Positions 54,143 to 64,000 of a stretch of 64,000 nt of DNA are shown here, in pieces (the first letter of the stretch is position 1; each line of letters starts with the position of its first letter). Made by a program: the position numbers and the translations under genes. Source of the DNA: Leptodontidium sp. MPI-SDFR-AT-0119 (Eukaryota > Ascomycota > Leotiomycetes > Helotiales > Leptodontidiaceae); assembly GCA_020726505.1 (NCBI GenBank), contig JAHLEZ010000006.1:3224001-3288000 (forward strand). Direction: 5' to 3'. The notes below the pieces were generated by a model. It saw only the letters and a program-made list of their open reading frames with translations. It was not told the origin of the DNA and did no database searches.

Positions 54143-57100
54143 TTCGTCCCCCTCTTCAAAAATCATGCTCGCCCTCGAGCGACTCAATACAAAAGAAACA
54201 CTCTACTAATCAAAAGCTCCATAAATTAACGTTATTAGCAGGAAGCCTAGTGAAAAAGAAGTCCTGTGATAGTTGACCTGTCACCTTTGGAAGTAAACAA
54301 TCGCCTCGCTTAGCGCCGCCAGCCTACCTTTATAACGTTGACTCTCCCCCACTAACTTTCTAACTTTAACTCTCTAAATATAACAACCTCTCCTTAACAC
54401 TACTCTTTCTATAGAGCACCTTAACACGCTTCAACTTCTTTACTCCTCCTTTTACTAAACAAACAATATCTCCTACACTTTCTCTTACTTCAATTCTCCA
54501 AAGAAAACAAACTTCCCCGCCAAGCTTATGTCAAGATCGACTTTACTATTACTTTTCCCCACACTACTAAGGCAAGATCTCCTTCTATATAAAGATAACT
54601 TCAGCTACTATGACTTTAGTATCCTCAGAAGTCTCTCTGCCGCCAACTTCTCTATATTCGGTACCTTTAAGACAATAACTTTAGCCTTTACTATTAACTT
54701 TAGCGCGCCATTGGAGCTCAGTACCTTTAACTTCGCTGTTGCCTAGTCGTAGAGGTGACGTAGCAAAGAGCTTTCCTTGCTTGCTTTCTTCCTGTCGAGC
54801 AATAACTTTAACATAACACCTACGTTTATCTGTGTATAGTTTCTCCTCCGCTTTTCGCACCTCGATCTCTAAATAACAACTTTAGTATAAAGTCAAGTCG
54901 CCTTAACGCGGTGAGTTGACCTTCTACAATATTATTTGAGCTCTGCTAACTCGTCGTAGACTTTCAAAAAGAGTCCTTCGTTGTCAGCCACCTCGGAGGT
55001 GCCACCAAGATTAGTTCGCTCCATCTTAGCCTAAGCGCTCTCAGCTTCAACACCAAAGGTTAACACTATAGAGGTCTCAACGCGTCTTAACTTCGTGAGT
55101 TATATTCTTATCTCTTCCTCTTGTACTTAACTGGCCATTCACAGATTATACCAACACCTTTCCTGCGGCGATTTGAGGTACCGCCACGGTCTTTAATTCT
55201 TAACTCGTGTTTTAAGAAGTAGCTAAAGTGAACTCTAAAACTTTACCTTGACGTCATCTAGCTGAGTATTAAACTGTCTAACCTCTTCGCAGCGCCGGTG
55301 CTTACATTCTCTCTATAGGTCAAGGAAACGATACTATCTGTCTTCTTTAAGTTCGTAAACTAATAGGAATCAAGGCCACCTCGTGTGACTACCCGTATTA
55401 AACTCTACCCCATGGGCTAAGAACGTGCGTGTCGCGCCGTACTGATCTTCCCTTGGTAATAGGTTACTGAGTAGTTTTCGGGTCCCTCCATAAATACGCT
55501 CTTATTATACCTACGTAAGTCACACTGCTGAAGATAAGTGGCATCATTCCGCCAGTCTCTTATTAATCGGTTAGTTAAATGGGGTGGAGGCTGGATCCGC
55601 CAATTTCGAAGGTTTATAGCAGAAAGCCGGGAGGAATAGGCAAACTAACGGTTGTAATGCGCCGAGTAAGGTTAGGAGGCTATAATAGGTTCTCGGTTCT
55701 TAGTGTGGTGGAAATAGCCCCTTCTCTCTATAAAGGTAAGTTGCCTCCTATTATTGAAGCTAACAGAGGGTCTTTGAAACAGCTGAGCTTTCTGGGGATA
55801 AACAAAAGAGTCTAATCAACTCAAGCACTATTAGGCTGGCAGTAACTAAGCATGGGATAGCATACTGTAGGGTCCCGTTGGCTAGAGATCTTCTCGGAAT
55901 AGTAGTTCGGTTATAGTTAAGGTCTCTTAATTACTTCAGTTCTTTAATAAGGGTTAAAGAACTTATTAATCTTGAGGTCGAAGCTAGACTTGACTCTTGA
56001 CCGGTTACTCTGTGGGTTATTAGCTTTGTCCCTGTCCGTTCTACCTAACGACACTTCTCGGAATGATGTAATAGGCGGTGACGAAACATCCATAAGAACA
56101 CCTAGGGTCGCACCCTTAGCCTTAATTGGTTGTTAGTACTTATTACTAAACCTAGCTGGAAGTCGAGGGTATGGAGTCTTTATTACTTCAGCGATGTTAA
56201 TACGAGCCTAGAATAGCGGTACTCCTACTTATAGGTCTGTCATAGTCATAGAACCATTGTACTATATTTGAAAGTTGTCTATAACTTGCAGTCTCCTGTT
56301 AGCACTCTGAGTACGAAGTATATTACTTCTTGTCTACTAACACTAGTAAACGGCAAGAGAAGTCTTTACTCTTTCAGACTTTCCGACGGGAAGGGGCTGG
56401 GAGGTATTGACGTATATGTAGAAGGGGCCCTGACTTAGTAGGCGAGAGACTTTAGACAGAGCTAATTGGGGGTAGTCGACTAATACTCGATCCCTGAAAG
56501 GTTCACCAGCTAGGGGTCGTCGGCCGATGGCATGCTCAGACCTCTAGCACGTGGGGTGGGGTTGGCTATATTGTGGTTGTTGACTTAAGGTTTCAGAGAG
56601 CACGGCTCTGATTCCGAGCGTGTTATTGGCTTTTCGCTGGGAGATTTCCTAGACTTCTGCCTGCCTTACATAAATCGTGTGATCTACTTACCGGTTCAAG
56701 GCTAGTTTGTCGATAATACTCTTGGTGTTGTCCTTTATAGATCGCTATACGCTATATTAGGGTTAATAGCTTTGTAAGTGTTAGCTTTGTCCCTAGGAAC
56801 AATAGACTTACTTCGTTGTTTCTTCTCTTTTTATTAATTGCCGAGAGTTAGCGCCTGGGTATATTGCGTCTATATTCTTCGGGGTGTCTAGCACGTTAGA
56901 CTCGAATTTCTGGCCTAGGCCACAGGTTCAACCTGCCGTTTTGGAATCTAGTCCTGCGGATCGAGCCCGACAACTGGCCTATTTAAACGAAGTTACTTTT
57001 TGCCGCCTAGAATATCATTGGCTTAATAATAGCAGTCTCGTTTTAAACCTGTCGTGTGTTCGCATGCGGCAGGTAGTTTATAAGGGCGCTAGTTTCTTAT

Positions 57101-57270
57101 TGAGCTTTGCTCCGAGAGATAAGTGTTCTTGTAGCGCGGGGCCAATGTTCTCTCTGACTTACTTAGGGCTGTATAGGCTCTTCTTCGTGTTTGTTGTGGT
57201 GCTAAGGTGTCCTAAATCGTGGTTTTTAGTGATATAAAGTCGTCTTAGTGATCATTTTAATGTGCGACAG
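54143..57270. other. Unassigned 3.1 kb, probably decayed repeat
   Basis: Three open frames of 60-120 codons occur (for example 55579-55815 and 56884-57237), but none has a recognised domain. The sequence lies between the PiggyBac remnant and the purine tract of the third Gypsy element. It could include that element's 3' LTR, whose partner would lie outside the window. Confidence 0.4.
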
Positions 57271-57427
57271 TATGTCGTCCCCCTCTTTAAATATTAGAGG
57301 TGCGTCCTCACACTAATTCCCTAATACCAAAGTATGTTTATTCCGAGTTAAACACCACTCAATACTCACTGCGCTATTGTTGAGATAGCTCAAGGACTCT
57401 AATTACTATCCTATTATCCCGAACACA

Positions 57428-58800
57428 CTATATCGTCGGAATCTCAGGGTTCTCTAGGAACTCGGGGTCGCTGAGGTCGTATATATCGATGTTAGGTTCA
57501 CGGTTAGGCGTGAGGTTGTCGTTTAATTCTTCATCGAGCTGTCTATTATCGTCGCTGTCGTTGTAAATAAAGTCGTGCCTCTTATAAAAGAGCTTAAGCT
57601 TATTCCTAGCAAAAGTCCGGCGAAGTCGGGGGCCATTTAGGCCTAGCTCTTTGAGTTTGTAGTACCCTTTCTCTATATAGGCTTTATAGATCTCGTAAGG
57701 TCTAAGCCATCTGAAATCGAGAGCACAGTTGGTGGACATATCTCTCTCTCTAATAGAGTCCTAACGCAAAACTAAGTCTCCCTTAAGGAATAGCCGTTTG
57801 TAGATATTATGTTTTAGATCAAAAGCCTCTCTACCTTCCTGACAGCGACGGGTCTTTATGAGTATGGCTTCGTCAATGTGTTCCTGTCGCATTTGAAACT
57901 AGAGAGCGCGGAGTTCTAGGAGCTTAGAGCGGTCCTTGATCTCTTCGGTAAACAATAATCTCCAGGTCGGGTTTATTATCTCGATAGGCAGGATAGCTTC
58001 TCTCCTATAGACTATGTAGAAAGGAGTGTACCCCGTAGGGCGATATACTATAGTACAGTCTATAAACAATACTACTAGAAGGTTGTCAAGCCAGCGTCCG
58101 CCTATTTTAGAAAGCGCATTTTTGATCAAGCTATGTCCTCTCTTAATCATCCTATTCGCTCTAGCGTTATATACTGAGATTTGGATCCAGTTGACTTCCA
58201 TTTTATTAAGCAAATCCATAACTTCTCCTATATTCTCAGTTCTACTATTAACAACAAGTCTCCAAAACAGTCCGTGCCGGCAAATAATGTCTTACTAAAT
58301 GAAGTCAGCTACTCCTTTAGCCTCTTTGCTGGCGAGGGCTCTTGCCTTAACCCAACCGCTTATGTCGTCCCTAGTAACCACTAAGTACTTCTTTCCGCGT
58401 TCTGCCGGCATAAACACAATATCAAGCGCCTATTTCTCTATTAGGCCATTCGATGCTGTTAGGTAGAGGGGTTCCTCTTAGCGTTTAGATAATCAGAGTT
58501 AGTAATCCTGGCATGTCCGAACATAATTTATATAGTTTGTATACAGGCCTTTCTAGAAGTATCGAGTAAAGATTTAGTAGTACGTACTTTCCCGTCCTTT
58601 ATAGCCCGAGTTATTATGGCAACTCCTAAGTATTGCCTCTTTCTTTCTTGCTGTGTCAATGACGAGCTTAACTAGAGCCCCTTTTGACGGTAACCTCTAG
58701 ATCCTGCGACTATACACGCCGTAATTTAGTGCTTTACGCTTAAATACTCGGAACTGTTTCCGATCTATTGACTTCAGAGTCTTGAGTGTCGTTAAGTACC
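57428..58800 (-). pseudogene. Integrase and C-terminal tail of third Gypsy element
   Basis: An open 106-codon stretch (57899-58219) carries the integrase C-terminal core: QISVYNARANRMIKRGH, with Lys where the catalytic Glu is expected, then RPTGYTPFYIVYRREAILP. The last open frame (57428-57739) encodes an acidic tail (YNDSDDNRQLDEELNDNL) typical of the end of such polyproteins. Confidence 0.8.
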
Positions 58801-60940
58801 GAGCTATCTCCTAGTACCGTTCTCTGTACTTGCTTATTATGATAAGTAGGCCTCCTTCGTTAAGAGAGGATTTAGAACCGCTAGAAGAAGTAAGTTCCCC
58901 TTCCTCACGAAGTCTTTAGACTATAGATTTCATATCCTAAAGAATTCTATTCCGCCTCCAAAGTTCCGGGTCCGTTGATGCGCTATCTGATTCCGAACTA
59001 CTAGTCTCCTCTTTATCTATAGTACTAATGGGACAAATCTCGTAAGCCCTAAGCTTAGAGAGAATCCAGTCTTCGTCGACATTACTTTCTTCTGGGGAAT
59101 CTTCGGGGTGCCTAAGTCTCCGGGACAACTAGTCTGCCACTATATGTGTCGTTCCTTAGACGTGTCGAACCTCAAAGTCGAAGAGTCGTATCTAAGCAAG
59201 CCATCTAGTCAATATCGCGTTAGGATGATCATGAGCTGCTCCGTTTAGTTGTACAACAAGTGTATTAGCATCTGTCTCTATAACGAAGTACACTCTAACA
59301 AGCTAAATCTTTAGTTTCTTTAAGATGTGAAGTATACCCTTGCACTCTTTCTTGGTGGCATTATATTTGGCTTTAGTCTTACTCTAGAACCCACTCTCGT
59401 ACCTTACTGGGCGTATTTTATTTAAAGTCAGCTCCCTTTAGCCAAGGAAGCCGCCCCAGCCAGTTCCGCTAGAGTTAACTCTAACTACAATTTCACTAGC
59501 TCCCTTTCCGTAGTCTATGCGACATAGGACTGGGGATGAGTATAAAGCGTCCTGTAGTTCAGCCATAGCCTTGCCTTACAAATCAGGTTCTTAGTGAAAC
59601 TTAACTCCTTTCTGTAAGAGTGCGTATAAAGGTTCAGCGATTAAGCGAAAGTTCTTGATCCAAATTCGGAAGTAAACAACAAGTCCTAGGAATACTTTGA
59701 CTTTAGTGAGATTCGCTAGTTCCCGCTAGTTCTTAATTTTGACGAGGTGCCTTGCAAATAATTCTCTCCCTCTAAAGTTACAGGCGTACCCCATAATGTC
59801 TATGCCATTAAGACAAAACTGTGACTTAGGCCCAATCGTAGCTCCAGCACGTTCTAAGCGTTCGAGAGTCATGTCGAGGTTCTTAATATACTCTAAGACA
59901 AACTTTCTAATCCCCGGCAAGGCTTCAGCTTAGTCGTAGTCTGTGTACGGGCCTTTAACACTAATATTATCCAAGAATGGCATCGTAACTACTAAGACTA
60001 GCTTCTTTAAGATGCGTGTAATTGTTCAGATAAATTATGTAATAGAATTAGTAGCGCCTTGTAGAAGTGTCGTATTTCGGACTAGTCCGATGTGAGGAAT
60101 ATAAAAAGCAGTCATATCCCTACTAGACTGATAAAGCACTTATTAATCGTACCCAGAATACAAGTTAACGAGACTTGTAACATAGTAACCAGCAAACTCT
60201 TTAGAAAACTCATTAATAGATGGCGGGAGGTTAGCGTCTCTGCGGGTGACAGTATTCAACATAGTAGCCGAGTTAATTAATCTGTATTTCCCCGACTCCT
60301 TCTTTTAAACCAGGAACCAAGCGTTACGGTAAGGCCCCTCGGAGTACTCTAGGACTCCTTTGTCAAGTCTTTCTTGTACCATCTTAGTAACCTCTAAAAC
60401 AAGTGCCCGTAGTAAAGGAAAGTTGGGAGCTTGCCAAGCCGTATGTTCAATAGTCTTAATAATGACAAGAGGGGAGACATCTTTATGAAATTTGCTACAC
60501 TCAGGCTAATTAAAAGCTATAGTTCCTTCCCGATTAACTATTATTTCGTCAAATAAGGCTCTCTCTTCCGGCCACAATAGGCTACTTACGTCTAATTTAG
60601 CCAGCCTTTCTGGGGTAAGTCTTGAGTTTCAGGGTATACTAGCGAAGCGTGGTAATAGGTGTTCTTAATACTTTCCGACATAATTTTAGGGAGTTCCTTG
60701 TTCTCGTGTACGCTCGTATTAGTCCTCCCTCCTACTAAGGGGGTCGCCTTTTAGGTTAACTAAATCAACGGGCAGGACCTTTTTAGCCTTTAACTTATAT
60801 ATAATTCCTACTCGCGCTACTATATTCTGCGTTTCTCTAAACGGTGACTTAATCGGAAGCTTGTCGTAGTTGGTGGTCCATTCGAACGTTAGGCTGGCCA
60901 GAGACAAGGAATCGTCGTTGAATGCTCCCCTAAACAAGGG
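58801..60940 (-). pseudogene. Reverse transcriptase and RNase H of third Gypsy element
   Basis: The open piece 59726-59920 matches the RT palm/thumb (MTLERLERAGATIGPKSQFC, IMGYACNFRG). About 59100-59190 reads LFDFEVRHV, the RNase H end that precedes the chromatin-facing linker. The frame 60719-60937 covers the region between protease and RT. Frames are interrupted by scattered stops, so no active enzyme is expected. Confidence 0.75.
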
Positions 60941-61374
60941 CTCAGAGACTAGGGGTTCCTCTCAGTACGAGTCAAGGAGTGCTCTAGGTGGAAAGTCTCT
61001 AATCACCGATTTTAGCACACAGAATTCTCTCTTTATATACTTAATGTACGCCATCCCCTTAAGGCTCGCAGGTTCCCGGTCTTGTAATAAGAGGCAAGGA
61101 CGATAAGGTTAACTGTCTCCTCCTTTAAAAAGTCCTTCTTTCAGTTCCGTTAATGTCGAGATGTCCGAGCATTTAAGTGTACTAACTGCAGCGCTCGAGT
61201 AACAGCCAGTTAATCGTTTCCCGAGAAGTCTTCCTCTTCATAACTAATTTCGGATTCTAAATCTTTAGGGTAAATTAGCCTTACTCCATTCTCTCTACGT
61301 AGTGCCTCAGCATCCTTCGCTTCCTTAGTAGTATCATTAGTCCTGACTGTGGTGATAAGACTAGAGCGCTGATC

Positions 61375-61935
61375 TCACAAAGAAGCGAGCACAATCCCTC
61401 TATCGTAATCTCTTAAGTAGTAGAAAGTAACTTTAGCTTTACAGAAGAACAGAAAACCAAGGATGACCTTAACTCCGGGACTGTCTATAATATAGAACCG
61501 ATTATTAATCGCGTAGTTGCCTATAGTAACAGTAACATTATCAGCAAATCTGACGAAACGAGACTTTACACTAGTAATCGTCTTTAAGGCCATCGTTTGA
61601 CTTCTCGTTATGGGCAGTTCCAAGAGGTTAGCTGCTTCAAGAGTCATACAACTGACTTCAGCCCCCGTGTCAAGTGTAGCCCTGACATCGCTGACCTTAA
61701 AGCGGCCAGGCATCGTAACTACTACCTTCGGCGCTAGCGAGTAGAACGAGTTGCCTATTTCCGTGGAGCCGCTCATAGCCTCTATCCTAACACACAAGCT
61801 AGTGTTTCTTACTAGTCGAGCACTTCGCCGCATCGTTTTAGGTGACGTAGAAGGCACTAAGCGAAGAAGTTCTAGCACTAAGTCTCTATACACTAATAGC
61901 ATGCTGAGGAGGAGTACTAAGACCGGCCTAAACAA
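61375..61935 (-). pseudogene. Retropepsin-like aspartic protease of third Gypsy element
   Basis: An open 186-codon stretch contains VRATLDTGAEVSCMT, with the catalytic Asp in DTGA, and the later VKVILGFLFFCKA block corresponding to the ILG motif of retropepsins. It is part of the larger polyprotein and not a host gene. Confidence 0.8.
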
Positions 61936-62099
61936 TAGGATAGCGCTAAGTAGCAGCTATACTACTGACTTCTTAATCATCGACTCTTGTGTTATAGAGA
62001 CACTATTCCGGAACTACCGCTAATAGGCCTGAAATTTCAAGGCAAGAAGATTCCTGGGGATCTTAGGGTATACTTGGACCCTCCTCTTCCATTCTGTTC

Positions 62100-64000
62100 T
62101 CCCCGTGAGCCAACCGCGGGCCTTCTTTGTTTCAATGTTACTTTACTTTATTAAGGGGTACCCCCCTAATTAATCTACGTATAGCGTAGACTTCAGGAAA
62201 GTACATAAAGAATCAGGTAATAGTCTCTGTAATATAATAACCTCTTCCCTGTCGAGGCTATAGTCGTCTTTAAAGGTAATGGCTTTAACGTTAGTAATAT
62301 GCTCCCTCTGCATCTGTCGATTAATTGCACCACCGGGCGTTCGGGAAGCTCTGGGAGGGTTAATGAGCACTATTATTTCCCCTAACGTAAGGTTGCTAGG
62401 TAATTCTTATAAAGACAGTAGTTTGTCGAGGACCCTGTCGAGCTTGTAGCCGTTCCGGTCTAGTACTTCTTGTACACGGGGGTTCCGAGAAGATATTAAT
62501 CGCGTGATAAGTCTAGGGATTCTAGAGGGGACCATAGTTAGTTTAGGCTTCGCGGTGCGCCTCTTCGCCGAAGAGCTAGTTGTAGTATTCTGAGCTAATG
62601 CCCTAGATGCGGTTGGCACAACAGGTTTAGAGACTATATCAGAGATCTTAGACTTGTTCTTGGCTAAGATCTACTAAGGGGTCTTCCTTGCTTCTTTAGG
62701 ACTGTCTACATCTATGACTTTAGTGAACTACATAGCGTCTCTAACATCTAAAGGAACCTTCAGTTTGTCATATAAGGCCTGAGCTTTGATTTTGTCTTGT
62801 AACTTGTCGGATCCCTTATATAACTCAAATGCTAGGGCCTTCTTTCGGGCTCTGGTCTCGATGGGGGCAACCATTGCCTCGGAATCAGAGCTGTCCTTTG
62901 TATTAGACAAGAGAGCTTAGACTTGGACGATTTACTCTTCAGAACAGTCCCACTGCTATAAGATAACAGACTCGCCGGCGTCAATAGGCTCATCAATGAA
63001 TTCGATGCAATTAATTGCAGAAGTTGCTCCCTTCTCTCTTGTAAGCGCCGCTTTTAACTGCGATGCTAGTAACTCTTTGACCGCCTGTGCTCTGCGTTCG
63101 GGATCAGGAGAGTATTAGCTGTTCAATATACGAGAGAGGATATACTCTCGTCTAGGTCTCCTATTAGTAAGAAACTGTACGGGGTACGACTTTTTCCTTT
63201 CTTCCTAATGTCCTATACAAATATAGCCATTATCCTCTACTTTATAAATTACCCCAAGACCTATAAACTTCTTGTAATTAAAACATTGATTTATAAACTC
63301 ATGTCGTGCTTGAAGTCTCATCCCAGGCTCCTAATAATTCATACACCACCGGCACCCATAATTATCTCTTACCTTCTTATTATAGGCAATAGAGTTAAGA
63401 TAGCTAGTCCCATAGCTAACGCTAGCCACCTCTTGAGCCTCTTTAGTAAATCGCAAGATGTTTATCTCGGCCGTGTATTTAGCGTTTGTGGCTCTCTCAA
63501 CTACTGCCGCAAAGATCTTCATGTGCCCTAGACCGTTGCAAACGTTCTTTAGGTCTCTGTCTATAGTACTCTCGGGGTCTCTGGCGATCTTTTGTAAAGT
63601 TAGAAGAAACACAAGGTCTAAGTTAGCTATAGCTTCTCTGTCTTGTCTCTCAAAGGCCTTGCGAATCTCTTTACCTAAGGCGTTATCTTTATAGCCCAGG
63701 AAGTTCAGGTACTATAATAGTAGTGCTCGGGTCGACTGGCCCTATGTAGCCATAGACGCAGGCTGAACCCTCTCCTCCCGGTGATTAGACGTTTTAGCGA
63801 AGATATTAGGCCGACTTGCCTGTATCCATCGGTGGTTTGTAATGCCCTGCTCCTCTGTAATGGCATACAAGTCTCGTTCTAAATTAAGCTGGGCTTCAAT
63901 AGCGCTGTAAATGTCGTCGAACGCATCCGTCTTGAGGTCTTTTAACGACTCTCCATTCTTAGAGGCAGCTTATATAGCCTTATTCCGAAGGCTTCGGGGA
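62100..64000 (-). pseudogene. Gag region of third Gypsy element (truncated by window edge)
   Basis: Several open pieces (62170-62370, 62407-62619, 62728-62910 and 63331-63612) lie in register, with intervening stops at TAG or TAA. They include charged helical segments (FTKEAQEVASVSYGTSYL; KLQDKIKAQALYDKLK) and a basic Ser/Thr-rich linker. A clear zinc knuckle was not identified. Confidence 0.55.

Larger units (their letters stand above)
57279..64000 (-). mobile_element. Third Gypsy element, different family, runs off right edge
   Basis: Minus-strand domains in order from the right edge are gag, protease, reverse transcriptase, RNase H, integrase and a C-terminal tail, ending at a purine tract (GTCCCCCTCTTT on the plus strand, about 57278-57291). 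The order is Ty3/Gypsy. The sequences do not resemble Gypsy copies 1 and 2. The 5' LTR is outside the window. Stops are fewer than in copy 1, and several frames of 60-190 codons stay open. Confidence 0.85.

Noticed and set aside
1..64000. tRNA or rRNA genes
   Set aside because: No cloverleaf with intact A and B boxes and no rRNA core was recognised; the tRNA-like 11-mer at 49017 is a primer-binding match only.

Overview
The window looks like DNA of a filamentous ascomycete (Pezizomycotina). Genes carry short 46-90 bp introns with GT/AG ends. The protein families seen (HET, NACHT-type STAND proteins, patatin, rhodopsin-like membrane proteins, a DUF3435-type recombinase) are typical of that group. 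Much of the repetitive DNA has become A+T-rich, with stop codons where Gln, Arg or Trp codons are expected. That is the footprint of repeat-induced point mutation (RIP), i.e. C-to-T change. An origin in Leotiomycetes is plausible but is only inference.

From 1 to 17.5 kb the DNA is mostly genic but badly worn. It holds a broken cytochrome P450 (318-2322, +), a small TA-flanked inverted-repeat element (2514-2735), a remnant of a membrane protein with a Gln/Tyr-rich tail, and an apparently intact multi-exon gene joining a zinc finger, a P-loop domain and a C-terminal patatin phospholipase (4305-8742, -). Next comes a disordered-protein gene whose 3' end runs into a second, partial copy of the patatin locus (10699-12611, -). 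The block ends with a NACHT-type NLR (13437-17530, +) whose P-loop exon is split by a 570 bp hAT-type element with an exact 8 bp target duplication.

From 17.5 to 34 kb lie a solo Gypsy LTR, a second LTR-like element, a Tc1/mariner element with a 27-base poly-C terminus, a well-preserved rhodopsin-like membrane protein gene (21990-23208, +), a RIP-damaged coiled-coil remnant, and a RIP-damaged DUF3435 tyrosine recombinase gene with a C-terminal zinc finger. The recombinase gene is split by a full-length Gypsy element (26212-32795).

From 34 to 64 kb an intact HET-domain gene (34633-36465, -) stands in mostly decayed DNA. It is followed by a second copy of the same Gypsy family that has lost most of its reverse transcriptase (38276-49411). 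A young Ty1/Copia element with two apparently identical LTRs sits in one LTR of that Gypsy copy (43670-49361). Then come a RIP-damaged HET-SET-MYND gene remnant, a PiggyBac-like transposase remnant, about 3 kb that I could not assign, and the 3' two-thirds of a different Gypsy element running off the right edge.

The recurrent theme is self/non-self and cell-death-type genes (NLR, patatin, HET) beside a DUF3435 recombinase, in a compartment built of nested mobile elements. The insertion order can be read directly: DUF3435 gene, then Gypsy copy 1 into it; HET/SET locus flank, then Gypsy copy 2, then Copia into Gypsy copy 2. Target-site duplications are visible for the solo LTRs, both Gypsy copies, the Copia element and the hAT element, and TA flanks for the two TA-type elements.
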